From: Intestinibacillus sp. Marseille-P6563
Lineage (GTDB): Bacteria > Bacillota > Clostridia > Oscillospirales > Butyricicoccaceae
NCBI RefSeq assembly: GCF_900604335.1
Contig: NZ_UWOD01000001.1
Location: 558,001-622,000 of the forward strand
DNA length: 64,000 nt
Reading direction: 5' to 3'
A program made the translations under genes and the position numbers. This document shows, one piece after another, positions 45,375 to 53,697 of this stretch (the stretch's first letter is position 1; each line of letters begins with the position of its first letter). Below the pieces are notes generated by a model. It had not been told where the DNA came from. It made no database searches and was given only the letters and a program-made list of their open reading frames with translations.

Positions 45375-45707
45375 ATGAAACGAGTCAAAATCACGGTTCT
45401 AAAAACCACTCTGGATACCGAGCTGGCCGCGGAATACGGCGTCGAAGGACTCACCACCTGCCCCATGCTTCAAGCGGGACAAGTCTTCTATGCTGACTAC
45501 GCCAAACCGGAAGGGCTCTGTGATGAGGCCTGGAAGGCCATTTATCAGTACGTATTTGCCCTGGCTCACGGGGCTGAAAAAGAACTGTTTTACTATGGCG
45601 ACTGGATTCGCAAACCTGGCGTAGCGATTTGCAGCTGCAATGACGGCCTGCGTCCGGTTATTTTTAAATTGGAAGCCACCGATGAGATTTCACAAAACAA
45701 AACGTGA
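45375..45707 (+). CDS. TIGR04076 family protein
   Basis: 110 residues. The start KRVKITVLKTTLDTELAAEY, the CPMLQAGQVFYAD segment, AWKAIYQYVFALAHGAE and the end CSCNDGLRPVIFKLE match the TIGR04076 family of small proteins of unknown function, often found near radical SAM genes in anaerobes. Two cysteines in ICSCNDG might bind metal. It is the last gene of the AmmeMemoRadiSam operon here, followed by a bidirectional terminator. Confidence 0.82.
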   Translation: MKRVKITVLKTTLDTELAAEYGVEGLTTCPMLQAGQVFYADYAKPEGLCDEAWKAIYQYVFALAHGAEKELFYYGDWIRKPGVAICSCNDGLRPVIFKLEATDEISQNKT

Positions 45708-45723
45708 TGTGTGGATACACCAA

Positions 45724-45756
45724 AAAGACCTTGTTGCAATGAGCAACAAGGTCTTT
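45724..45756. terminator. Bidirectional terminator between convergent genes
   Basis: A 14-bp stem aaagaccttgttgc/gcaacaaggtcttt with a 5-nt loop, and A and T runs on both sides. It ends the AmmeMemoRadiSam operon on the plus strand and the secreted-protein gene on the minus strand. Confidence 0.9.
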
Positions 45757-45760
45757 CTAT

Positions 45761-46345
45761 TTATAGTTCATAGCCCCAGTATACCGTGCCATGCGCGTAT
45801 GTGCCGGATTGATCGACCGTAACCGGGAGCACAATCGAGCCTTCCTTCTCCAAAGGTCCATCGTATAGATCGACCTTTTGTAAACTGGTTCCGTTCGTAT
45901 CCTCAAAGGAAAAGACAAACTTAATCCGTGGGAATGAAACTCCGGTCGTATTTTGGAAAGTGGCAGCATACTCTCCTGCCTTCATGTAGTAGTGTCCATT
46001 GACCGGCTCTTTTTCCCATACATTCCATTCTGGAATGATACGCTCCAACTCTGCTTGGATTCTGTCATCAATATCCGGATTGGCACCCTTCTGATAGGTC
46101 AAATCCTCAACGCCGGTCTCCTCTTGCGGAGCGGGCGGCGTTGGAACCACGCTCTGGTCCGGAGCTGGCGCAGAAGATGTGGATGCCGACTTTTGAATCT
46201 GGTCCATAAAATTCGTTAGACTTTCTGCAATCGGCTCCCACTTATCCTGTAACAAGCCATGCAAAGAGAACCCGATCAAGGCAATTGCCAAAACGACCAG
46301 CAGAAAAAGTACGATATTTTTCACACGATTTGGCATCCTCATCAC
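45761..46345 (-). CDS. Membrane-anchored protein of unknown function
   Basis: 194 residues. A hydrophobic helix (IVLFLLVVLAIALIGFSLHGL, shown as VLFLLVVLAIALIGF, residues 11-28) is followed by a Ser/Pro/Ala-rich linker (SASTSSAPAPDQSVVPTPPA) and a beta-rich domain (YYMKAGEYAATFQNTTG). It is probably exported and anchored by its N-terminus. No family was recognised. It lies downstream of the zinc-ribbon membrane protein, same strand, 43 bp apart, and the two may work together. Confidence 0.65.
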   Translation of the reverse strand: MMRMPNRVKNIVLFLLVVLAIALIGFSLHGLLQDKWEPIAESLTNFMDQIQKSASTSSAPAPDQSVVPTPPAPQEETGVEDLTYQKGANPDIDDRIQAELERIIPEWNVWEKEPVNGHYYMKAGEYAATFQNTTGVSFPRIKFVFSFEDTNGTSLQKVDLYDGPLEKEGSIVLPVTVDQSGTYAHGTVYWGYEL

Positions 46346-46388
46346 GACCCTATCCGGATGCTTTGGTCACATAGGATTTATACGCAGC

Positions 46389-46817
46389 TTAGATCACTGC
46401 CACAGCATCCGCCTCTTTATCGTTTACCCATACACTGATTGCATAGGCGCTGGGATCTTCTTCTTTCTCCTTGGATTTGGTCAGCATATCTTTGACTTTG
46501 AGCCCACCAAAGACCAAACCGCCGATAACAGCCAGCAACAAAATCACCAGTAAGATTCGCTTGACAATTTTGCCGCCTTTGCGACCGCGGCCACCTTTTG
46601 TGTCCTCATCGTCATCTTCCTGTGCCATACTTTTTGCTTTTTCTTTATAAATGCGTTCCAATTCAAAGCGATTCAATTCCGGATCTGCTTGATAGATGCT
46701 ATCTGGGAATGTTACATGGGTTCCACACTTGGGGCATGTACCGGCTCCCCCTGCTTCGCACCGGAGTTTCTGTTTGCATTTCGGACAGGCTATAACAACG
46801 CGTTCGATAGTGTCCAT
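46389..46817 (-). CDS. Zinc-ribbon protein with one membrane helix
   Basis: 142 residues. The N-terminal double CPKC zinc ribbon (CPKCKQKLRC and CPKCGTHVTF, residues 10-36) is followed by a charged linker (EDDDEDTKGGRGRKGG), one membrane helix (LLVILLLAVIGGLVFGG, about 90-106) and a short exported C-terminus. The ribbon resembles those of MJ0042-type proteins that sense or bind nucleic acid or protein. The function is unknown. Confidence 0.7.
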   Translation of the reverse strand: MDTIERVVIACPKCKQKLRCEAGGAGTCPKCGTHVTFPDSIYQADPELNRFELERIYKEKAKSMAQEDDDEDTKGGRGRKGGKIVKRILLVILLLAVIGGLVFGGLKVKDMLTKSKEKEEDPSAYAISVWVNDKEADAVAVI

Positions 46818-46935
46818 ACCTTCCCATCCCTTTCCAGATTTCGTTGATATAATTTATATATCGACAAATCGGTCCAGCTACATAACCACTGCACCGGAGA
46901 AAATCTCCACTTAAGCCGCTCCATCCAGAAAAGAA

Positions 46936-46970
46936 AACCGTCAGCTTCCTTTTGAAAAGGGCTGACGGTT
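46936..46970 (-). terminator. Terminator of the GntR regulator
   Basis: aaccgtcag/ctgacggtt stem with a long loop containing cttcctttt/aaaaggg pairing, followed on the minus strand by ttcttttc. It lies 4 bp after the regulator stop codon. Confidence 0.75.
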
Positions 46971-46973
46971 GTT

Positions 46974-47672
46974 TTAACGATAGGACCGAATCTCCAAACA
47001 ATATTTTTTCGGATTCTTGTATGAAATGGTATATTCAAACGCACGGCCATCCGACAGATAGGCTGTCATTTCAATTTTGATGACCGGTGCATTGGGCGGC
47101 AGGCCAAGCTGCCGGGCGATTTCCTCATCGGGCAGGATGGCGTCGATGGTTTCTTCTGCCATAGAAGGATGAAACCCATTGGTCTGCTCAATATAATCAT
47201 AAATGGATTCCACCAAGGTTTCACATCCAATGCCCTTGATGCAGAACGGGCAAAAATGGTTGATGTCATAAATGATCGGGTCCCCATTTTTGCAGCGCAC
47301 CCGAACGATTCGATAGACCGGGTCCCCGATCGCTACATTCAAATGATCGGCCACCGCTTCATCGGCTTCCACTTTTTCGAACGAAAGCAGTCGTGTTGTT
47401 GGTGTATCGCCTCCCGCGAGCATATCCTCCTTAAAGCTTTGCAGACGGTTTAAAGATTTGCGCAACCGACGATCTGCTACAAAAGAACCTTGGCGTGCAA
47501 TGCGATAAATCACGCCTTCTTTTTCCAGTTCGGTCAATGCCTTTTGAATGGTCGGGCGAGAATATCCAAATTTTTCGATCAGATCGCGTTCGCTGGGAAG
47601 TTTCGTATTGGGCGCTAATTTGCAGATTTCATCCCGAATACGAACTTTGACTTCTAAAAATTTTTTATCCAA
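46974..47672 (-). CDS. GntR/HutC-family regulator, NagR-like
   Basis: 232 residues. The N-terminal winged helix (LPSERDLIEKFGYSRPTIQKAL, shown as SERDLIEKFGYSRPTIQKAL) is followed by a UTRA ligand domain (VRVRCKNGDPIIYDINHF and FEYTISYKNPKKYCLEI). Regulators of this type sense GlcNAc- or glucosamine-phosphate. The TTG at 47672 with aaggag 8 nt upstream is chosen; a longer frame reaches 47774 but lacks family-like sequence. It is divergent from nagB, and four TGGANATATCCA-type palindromes lie between and in the promoters. Confidence 0.85.
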   Translation of the reverse strand: MDKKFLEVKVRIRDEICKLAPNTKLPSERDLIEKFGYSRPTIQKALTELEKEGVIYRIARQGSFVADRRLRKSLNRLQSFKEDMLAGGDTPTTRLLSFEKVEADEAVADHLNVAIGDPVYRIVRVRCKNGDPIIYDINHFCPFCIKGIGCETLVESIYDYIEQTNGFHPSMAEETIDAILPDEEIARQLGLPPNAPVIKIEMTAYLSDGRAFEYTISYKNPKKYCLEIRSYR

Positions 47673-47747
47673 AAAAGCTTCTCCTTTCCGAGTACGAAAT
47701 GATCCATAAACGCACCATGGGGATAGCCTTATTATACTATAACTATC

Positions 47748-47759
47748 TGGAGATATCCA
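47748..47759. promoter_or_regulatory. NagR-like operator site 1
   Basis: TGGAGATATCCA (within ctggagatatccag), 76 bp upstream of the regulator start codon and next to a minus-strand -10-like tatagt/tataat stretch. It suggests autoregulation. Confidence 0.65.
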
Positions 47760-47962
47760 GCACTGTTTTGCCATCTATCCCGGAATTTGAGGCAAAAAAT
47801 CGTGCACTCCTGACATTCCAGTTGGTTTTTTCGCTTGGCTTGCAATATGGAAAATCTCTAAAAGAACCAGCAATGCACGATTCCAGCAGCCACTCAAAAG
47901 ATTGGACATAGCGCAAGATTCATAAAATCACCGGTTTACTCCTGTTTCCTGCACCAATGCGT

Positions 47963-47974
47963 GGATATATCGAG
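47963..47974. promoter_or_regulatory. NagR-like operator site 2 (imperfect)
   Basis: TGGATATATCGA, one mismatch to the palindrome, in the middle of the 700-bp intergenic region, which holds no gene. Confidence 0.45.
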
Positions 47975-48176
47975 ATTCTGGACTGCTTCTGCCGCAATCG
48001 TGGTCATATATTTCTTATCCAGACCCTATACCTGGCTATATTTTTATAGTGCACAACATCTGCTCATTTTCAATTAAAATTGTTTCATTTTTCCCGTATT
48101 AACAGCGAAATACGCCATAAATCAAGTTTATTGATTCGTAAAATTAGCTATTTTTTGATTGCAAGCAACAACCCAC

Positions 48177-48188
48177 TGGATATATCCA
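48177..48188. promoter_or_regulatory. NagR-like operator site 3
   Basis: TGGATATATCCA, a perfect 12-bp palindrome about 190 bp upstream of nagB. Confidence 0.6.
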
Positions 48189-48290
48189 TAATTCTTGCAT
48201 AAAAATCAAATATTCTTTCATTCTTTTACATATAAATGAAGAAATTTACGGATTTTTATTTCATATGAATACTTTTTTTCAAAATTCCTC

Positions 48291-48319
48291 TTGTTTTTTT
48301 GATTTGGGTCATATATAAT
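48291..48319 (+). promoter_or_regulatory. nagB promoter
   Basis: TTGTTT and TATAAT separated by 17 bp, ending 51 bp before the nagB ATG. Operator site 4 starts at its last base. Confidence 0.7.
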
Positions 48320-48330
48320 GGACATATCCA
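48319..48330. promoter_or_regulatory. NagR-like operator site 4 over the nagB start site
   Basis: TGGACATATCCA lies directly after the -10 box and would cover the transcription start, a typical repressor position. Confidence 0.65.
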
Positions 48331-48370
48331 AGAGGTGCAACCCCAAAAATAATAAAAGGAGCGTTCCACT

Positions 48371-49108
48371 ATGAAAGTTATCGTTACAAAGAATTATGAA
48401 GAGTCCTGTCAGGTTACTGCCAATATGATTCTGGACCAGGTTCGTGCAAACCCTGCTTCCAAGCTTGGTCTGGCTACTGGTGGTACCGCGGAACCGGTAT
48501 ACCCGATTATGGTTGATGCCTGCAAGAAAGGCGAAGTTGATTTCTCGCAGATCACCACAGTGAACCTCGACGAATACATGGGGATGGATCCGACCAACGA
48601 CCAAAGCTACCGTTACTATATGAACCAGCGTTTCTTCATTCCGGCTGGTATCGACCTTGCACGCACCTTTGTAGCTTCGGGCAAGAACGACCCGGAAAAG
48701 GAAATCGCTCTGTTTAATGAAAAGCTGTATGGTGATGGCCATTTCGTAGACATCCAGCTTCTGGGCATCGGTGTCAGCGGCCACATCGGCTTCAATGAAC
48801 CGGGCACGATGATTTCCGGCGTACACGTACAGAAGCTCGAAGAAAGCACCATCAAGGCCAACGCTCGTTTCTTCGAAAACGAAGCAGACGTACCGACCGA
48901 AGCGATGACCATGGGTCTGGGCGACATTCTGAAGGCTGGCAAGATCGTTTTGATCGCAACGGGTGCCAACAAGGCTCCGGCTCTGCGCAAGGTCCTGCTC
49001 GACGATGAGGTCACCGCAGATGTACCGGCTACGGTGCTCAAGATGCATCGTGATGTCACGATTGTCATTGATGAAGCTCTGGCTGCTGAAATCGGCTGGA
49101 AAAACTAA
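48371..49108 (+). CDS. nagB: Glucosamine-6-phosphate deaminase NagB
   Basis: 245 residues. Conserved motifs LGLATGGTAEPVYP (phosphate loop, ~32-45), VNLDEYMGM (catalytic Asp, ~61-69) and GIGVSGHIGFNEPG (catalytic His, ~134-147) are present. It converts glucosamine-6-phosphate to fructose-6-phosphate and ammonia, feeding amino sugars into glycolysis. The gene is alone between its own promoter and terminator; nagA is not in the window. The divergent NagR-like regulator and four palindromes point to induction by amino sugars. Confidence 0.96.
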   Translation: MKVIVTKNYEESCQVTANMILDQVRANPASKLGLATGGTAEPVYPIMVDACKKGEVDFSQITTVNLDEYMGMDPTNDQSYRYYMNQRFFIPAGIDLARTFVASGKNDPEKEIALFNEKLYGDGHFVDIQLLGIGVSGHIGFNEPGTMISGVHVQKLEESTIKANARFFENEADVPTEAMTMGLGDILKAGKIVLIATGANKAPALRKVLLDDEVTADVPATVLKMHRDVTIVIDEALAAEIGWKN

Positions 49109-49124
49109 AAAATCTCCCAATGCA

Positions 49125-49153
49125 AAACGGCGCGACAAAGAGTCGCGCCGTTT
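49125..49153 (+). terminator. nagB terminator
   Basis: aaacggcgcgac/gtcgcgccgttt with a 5-nt loop, followed by ttgtgttt. Confidence 0.9.
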
Positions 49154-49246
49154 TTGTGTTTCATATGTTGATTGTATCGTTAGCCCGAATGGGTCTAGTT
49201 TTTTCATCTACACCAAGCATAAAGTCATGCGCTTGGCACTCGCATT

Positions 49247-49474
49247 TTAACGTTGGGCTATGTAATCTTCCACGACATCATGGAAATGAAGCAATGATAC
49301 CTCAAACCGATTCAGCATCTGTGCCAGCTGCTTTGCTTCTGCAAAGTCCGGTACAACATCTTCGATCGTGTCTACCAGGCAATCATCCTGATAGGCCGCC
49401 ACCCCGCTGCTGACGGTTCCCTCTTCTCCTTCTTCTTTTGTTGCTGGTTGGTTCACTGCAACATATTCCAACAT
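49247..49474 (-). CDS. DUF6514-like small protein
   Basis: 75 residues, acidic. The pattern TVSSGVAAYQDDCLVDTIEDV, then a helix FAEAKQLAQMLNRFEVSLLHFHDVVEDYIA, resembles DUF6514 proteins of Clostridia (unknown function). A moderately good ggggg-rich upstream region is seen but no clear operon partner. Confidence 0.6.
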   Translation of the reverse strand: MLEYVAVNQPATKEEGEEGTVSSGVAAYQDDCLVDTIEDVVPDFAEAKQLAQMLNRFEVSLLHFHDVVEDYIAQR

Positions 49475-49614
49475 TATAAAAAACCCCCTAACTTAATTTC
49501 TTGCAAGCCCTTTGATTTCTTTCTGATTTTACCATACAGCCAACCGCGAATTTTGTCGAAGTTTGTCGTAAAACCGCATTTTAATCAAAGTTTACTCGGA
49601 TATAATTTTAAAAA

Positions 49615-49650
49615 AAGGCTACCTGTGTACCATTTTACACAAGTAGCCTT
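49615..49650 (-). terminator. Terminator of the C_GCAxxG gene
   Basis: aaggctac/gtagcctt with inner tgtgt/acaca pairing and a T run (ttttttt) on the minus strand. Confidence 0.8.
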
Positions 49651-49666
49651 CTTTGTTGTGTCGAAT

Positions 49667-50074
49667 TTAGTCTTCCAGTAAATATTTCTCAACCAGCCGT
49701 GCACCGTCTTCCACACAGCCGTCGCACGAGCGGAGTACTACACCGGTTTCTACCCCTTTCAGGTCCCGGCACAGCACGCTTTTGTTCATTTCGCGGAATG
49801 CCTCTCCCAAAACGCGGTCCAGCTTATAGGTCTGTGCTTTGGTCTTGCCGACCTGTGCCAAGCCACCGCTGTTTTTCAAGCCTGCCAGCATGCAGGCGCC
49901 TGTCAAAGCACCGCAGACTTCCATCTGACCCATTCCAAAGCCAAACGCTTCGCTGGCTTTGTAGGCCGTCTCCTCGTCTATACCAAACAGGTCACAGTAA
50001 GCACAAACGATCGACTGCGCGCAGTTGTATCCCTTATGATGCAGCTCTACTGCTTTCTCAACTCGACTTTCCAT
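49667..50074 (-). CDS. C_GCAxxG_C_C family redox protein
   Basis: 135 residues. The family cysteines are visible in GYNCAQSIVCAYCD (about 16-29), MEVCGALTGACM (about 52-63) and near the C-terminus (VLCRDLKG, LRSCDGCVEDGA). These proteins are thought to bind a metal or disulphide redox centre; the substrate is unknown. The ATG at 50074 (MESRVEKAVELHHKG) gives the typical start. The upstream amidase gene ends 30 bp away on the same strand. Confidence 0.87.
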   Translation of the reverse strand: MESRVEKAVELHHKGYNCAQSIVCAYCDLFGIDEETAYKASEAFGFGMGQMEVCGALTGACMLAGLKNSGGLAQVGKTKAQTYKLDRVLGEAFREMNKSVLCRDLKGVETGVVLRSCDGCVEDGARLVEKYLLED

Positions 50075-50103
50075 GAAGTATCCTTCCTTTCCAACCATTG
50101 CTC

Positions 50104-51399
50104 TTAATATTCATGTGTGGAGAAAAACTCCAAGATGGCGTCGTGCATGGCCTGGGCTTCTGCACGAAGACCTGCATCCGACAAAACGCAGGCTACATCG
50201 CCGCTGTTGTCAATAAATGCATATTCGCTGATGACGGCCAGCATGTCAACGTTCGCTGCATAGCGCAGGATGGCATAATAGTCACCATTCTGTCCATGGC
50301 GGAACACCGTCGGACGATGCCGGGTGCGTCCGTTGGCATAATAATATTTCTCCAGCGTCGCGCCCAATTCCTTACCAGCGCCGCCGTTTTCATATTGGAT
50401 CTGTGCCAGAATCTCGAATCCAGCTGCATTGCCGTTATACGCATTGTGATGCACGCTGAAGCAGAAATCGGCAACATCGGCATTTTCTTCGATGATTTCT
50501 TTGCGGGTCGCAAAGGATACATACTTATCTTCCTCGGCGGTCATAATGACGTTTACGCCACTTGCTTCCAGCATATCGCGCAGATAGAGCGCCACAGGCA
50601 GGTTAAAGTCCTTCTCCTGCATAGTGGAGCCGGCCTTGACTGTTTCGCCCTTGTAGTTTACATACGTGCTCGGAGCAATACCACTCGAGCCGCCATCCGA
50701 GCCGCCATGTCCCACGTCGATCAGCACCGTAAGCTGACCATCAATGTGAGAGGTTTCCGGCTCCGGCTCAGGGGCCGGATTGGGCACGGGCTCCGGGTCC
50801 GGCGTGGGTTCCGGATCTGGGGTAGGCTCTGGAGTCGGTTCGGGTTCGGGTTCGGGCTCCGGCTCGGGTTCTACGTAGCCCGGAGTTTTCATGATGCCCT
50901 GCTTGCTGTCATTGCGATAATCGACTTCAAACCCAAAGGTTTCGCCAATGTCACGCAGCTTATAATACGTAAAGCCCTTGACGGTGTAAGCATCCATGGT
51001 GACTTCTTCGCCATCGACCAGAATGGGCAGATTGGCCGCTGTGGCAATCTGATTGCCGCTGCCGACCGGCTGCAATTCGGTGCCATCCCCCACATAGGTT
51101 TCCCCACGGGTGGCAATGATCGAATCGGTTGCCGCATCGTACTCGACATTGAACTTGCATTCCTTATCGCGCATCAAATAGGCGATGTCACGGATTTTAA
51201 AATATGTATAGGCCGAATCCCCTGTACTGATCAAATAGCCGGACGGATAAACCTGTTCACCATCGAGAAAAATCTCCATTTTGCTGACATATGCCGTTTT
51301 GCCAGCGGCATAGACATCGGTTTCAGCCGCCAACGCCGGTGCGACTGCTGCAAACAGCATCAGCAAAGCCAACATCCCACAAAGTAATTTTTTGCGCAT
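50104..51399 (-). CDS. Secreted N-acetylmuramoyl-L-alanine amidase, copy 1
   Basis: 431 residues. Signal peptide (residues 1-24, [20 protein letters not shown]), two copper-amine-oxidase N-like repeats ([24 protein letters not shown]; ~35-165), a Pro-Glu/Pro-Asp repeat linker (~173-214) and an Amidase_3 zinc domain ([42 protein letters not shown]). It cleaves the glycan-peptide bond of peptidoglycan outside the cell. It is paralogous to the gene just upstream (51472-52572), which has a shorter linker. Confidence 0.92.
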   Translation of the reverse strand: MRKKLLCGMLALLMLFAAVAPALAAETDVYAAGKTAYVSKMEIFLDGEQVYPSGYLISTGDSAYTYFKIRDIAYLMRDKECKFNVEYDAATDSIIATRGETYVGDGTELQPVGSGNQIATAANLPILVDGEEVTMDAYTVKGFTYYKLRDIGETFGFEVDYRNDSKQGIMKTPGYVEPEPEPEPEPEPTPEPTPDPEPTPDPEPVPNPAPEPEPETSHIDGQLTVLIDVGHGGSDGGSSGIAPSTYVNYKGETVKAGSTMQEKDFNLPVALYLRDMLEASGVNVIMTAEEDKYVSFATRKEIIEENADVADFCFSVHHNAYNGNAAGFEILAQIQYENGGAGKELGATLEKYYYANGRTRHRPTVFRHGQNGDYYAILRYAANVDMLAVISEYAFIDNSGDVACVLSDAGLRAEAQAMHDAILEFFSTHEY

Positions 51400-51471
51400 T
51401 TCAATTCCTTTCTCCCGTATTTTTTACAATCGTTTTCAGTATACCACGCGCTTCCTGGCTGTGCAAGCCGC

Positions 51472-52572
51472 TTAATAAGCATGGTCCTGGAAGAATGCCA
51501 TGATGGCCCGATACAGTGCCGCAGCTTCGGCCTTACGGCCTTCAGTGGTGGATACAAAGGCAATGTCATCGGTATCGAGGAAGCAAAATTCGGTCAGCAC
51601 TCCAGGCACATCGTTTTCCGATGCTCCGCGCAGCACACGCATACCCGAACCATCTTTGTCGCCGCGGTTGCGCAGGCCGAGTTCCTCAAACTCCTCCAAA
51701 ATCAGTTCCGCCATTTCTTTGCTGTATCCAGACGGGTCCTGGGCATCGGAAGGTACTAAGACCTCTGCACCCGTGCCGCCGCCCGAGTTGTGATGGATAC
51801 ACAGGAAGAAATCGAGCGATTCCCGGTATTGCTTAATCATGTCCGCCCGGTCATCCAGAGATGGATAGGTATCAGTATCCGTACGTGTCATATACACGGT
51901 CACGCCCTGAGCTTGCAGCATATCCCGCAGGTAGAGCGCTACTTCCAGGTTGAGATGGTTTTCATCATACTGACCGTCCGGGCTGGAAGCGCCGGGGTCG
52001 GCGCCGCCGTGACCCGGATCGAGCAGGATGGTGAGTTTGCCATCCAGATGCGCGTCGGTATCAAAATCCGGCTCCGGCTCGGCCGGTTCGGTGGTAATGG
52101 TGATTTGCCGGCTGCTGTCGACAAAGCCTACACTGAATCCCAGCGCGCTTCCCAAATCACGCAGCTTATAATAGGTATAGCCGCCGATGTTGTAGGCGTC
52201 CAACGATTTTTTAGTGCCATCCACCAAAACCGTCATGGTCGACGGGGTAGCACGCTTGCTTCCGGTTGCGGTACTCTCCATTTCGCTGCCATCCGGACTG
52301 TATGCCGACTGGGTTTTGATCGAAATGCTGCGGCTGGAGGCATTGTAACCCACGCTGAACTTGCAGGATTTATTCTGCATCAGATACGCGATGTCACGCA
52401 GTTTAAAATAGGTATAGCCTTCGATCACATAACCTTCCGGACGGACAGACTGTCCGTCCAGCAGAATATCCATCGTATTGGCCAGCGCTGTCTTATCGGC
52501 TGCCAACGCAGTCACACCCCCAATGAGCAACATCCATAGGGCTACGGCCAGCGCCGTCATTCTTTTTAACAT
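51472..52572 (-). CDS. Secreted N-acetylmuramoyl-L-alanine amidase, copy 2
   Basis: 366 residues with the same architecture as copy 1: a signal peptide ending VTALAA, two copper-amine-oxidase-like repeats (YFKLRDIAYLMQNKSC, YYKLRDLGSALGFSV), a short acidic linker (AEPEPDFDTDAH) and an Amidase_3 domain (LLDPGHGGADPGA, CIHHNSGGG, LTEFCFLDTDD). The 72-bp gap to copy 1 and equal orientation indicate a tandem duplication; divergence is large, so it is old. Export and cell-wall turnover are the likely roles. Confidence 0.92.
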   Translation of the reverse strand: MLKRMTALAVALWMLLIGGVTALAADKTALANTMDILLDGQSVRPEGYVIEGYTYFKLRDIAYLMQNKSCKFSVGYNASSRSISIKTQSAYSPDGSEMESTATGSKRATPSTMTVLVDGTKKSLDAYNIGGYTYYKLRDLGSALGFSVGFVDSSRQITITTEPAEPEPDFDTDAHLDGKLTILLDPGHGGADPGASSPDGQYDENHLNLEVALYLRDMLQAQGVTVYMTRTDTDTYPSLDDRADMIKQYRESLDFFLCIHHNSGGGTGAEVLVPSDAQDPSGYSKEMAELILEEFEELGLRNRGDKDGSGMRVLRGASENDVPGVLTEFCFLDTDDIAFVSTTEGRKAEAAALYRAIMAFFQDHAY

Positions 52573-52721
52573 GAGGGACTTCCTTTCTACAAGGGCCCGG
52601 CCACCGGGCCGGATGAAAAATAAAAAACCGAATAGTTACAATATAGCATCAATTTCTTTCGGGTACAAGTTTTGCACTTTATGTGTAACATATTTGTAAA
52701 ATGCGTCGGATTTTTCACAAA

Positions 52722-52745
52722 AAAAGTGGCGAAATCGCCACTTTT
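52722..52745 (-). terminator. Terminator of the hprK-php-ROK operon
   Basis: aaaagtggcga/tcgccactttt perfect stem with a T run on the minus strand (cactttttttg), 18 bp after the ROK stop codon. Confidence 0.88.
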
Positions 52746-52762
52746 CTTCAGGTATTTTTCAG

Positions 52763-53695
52763 TTATAGCATAGCCGCGCCAATCAGTCCGGCGTCGTTTC
52801 CAAGCACAGCCTGGACAATCTGCGTATTTTTTCCAATGCCGTGGAAACTGTCCCGCTCGACGATCTCACGCAGAGGCTGCAACAGCTTTTCCCCATAGCC
52901 GGCCACGCCGCCGCCGATAATCATCTTTTCCGGCTGCAGGATGTTGACCAGGCTGGTCAGACCGCTGGCCAGATATTTGCAATACTCATCAAACACTTCG
53001 GCAGCCAGTGCGTCGCCTTCATCCCGGGCATCGCAGACCATCTTCGCAGTCAGTTTGCCGTCGTTGGCCTGCATCTTTTCCCGCAACAGGCTTTCTCCGC
53101 CCTTTTCTAGAGCCATGGTCGCCAAACGAATCATCCCGGTTGCCGACGCATAGGCTTCCAAGCAGCCCTTGCGGCCGCAGTTGCACGGCAAGCCGTCCAC
53201 CGCAACGACCATGTGGCCAATTTCGCCTGCAACATCGTTGCAGCCGCTGTATACCTTGCCATCGATGACAATACCGCCGCCGACACCGGTGCCCAGGGTG
53301 ACCATGACAGCATTCTGACAGCCGGTCCCCGCGCCTGCAATGACTTCACCCAAAGCGGCACAATTGGCGTCATTGTCCAGCTTGACCGGGCACGCAAACT
53401 CAGGCGCGAATACCTGTGCAAAGCAAACGTTGTTCATGCCCAGATTGGTGCCAAACACCAACGTCGCGGTTTCCTTTTCAAAGGTACCCGGTACGCCGAT
53501 GCCGATTTGGGTCACGGCATCAGGTGCGATCCCCTGCTCTTGACACAAGGCCAGCGCCAGGGTCTTCATATCTTCCTTCATTTGCTCCGGCTGCCCGGTG
53601 CGGGTGGGCAGGCCCTTTTTGCACAGCATCTTGCCATCTTCCTGGCACAGGCTGACCACAGTATTGGTGCCGCCCAAATCAATTCCAATGCGCAT
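52763..53695 (-). CDS. ROK-family glucokinase
   Basis: 310 residues. The ATP phosphate motif GIDLGGTNTV (residues 3-12), DNDANCAALGE, GTGVGGGIVIDG and the ROK zinc motif with GHMVV and CNCGRKGCLEAYAS (about 155-180) are present. It phosphorylates glucose or a related hexose to the 6-phosphate. It lies 2 bp after the PHP gene, so translation is probably coupled; with HprK upstream, the operon links sugar phosphorylation with catabolite control. Confidence 0.93.
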   Translation of the reverse strand: MRIGIDLGGTNTVVSLCQEDGKMLCKKGLPTRTGQPEQMKEDMKTLALALCQEQGIAPDAVTQIGIGVPGTFEKETATLVFGTNLGMNNVCFAQVFAPEFACPVKLDNDANCAALGEVIAGAGTGCQNAVMVTLGTGVGGGIVIDGKVYSGCNDVAGEIGHMVVAVDGLPCNCGRKGCLEAYASATGMIRLATMALEKGGESLLREKMQANDGKLTAKMVCDARDEGDALAAEVFDEYCKYLASGLTSLVNILQPEKMIIGGGVAGYGEKLLQPLREIVERDSFHGIGKNTQIVQAVLGNDAGLIGAAML

Positions 53696-53697
53696 CT

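Noticed and set aside
50757-50880. Short-period DNA repeat in amidase copy 1
   Set aside because: It encodes the Pro-Glu/Pro-Asp spacer of the protein and is not a CRISPR or regulatory repeat.
50098-51387. 429-codon open frame opposite amidase copy 1
   Set aside because: It is a shadow of the amidase; its glycine/arginine repeat is only the complement of the Pro-Glu linker.
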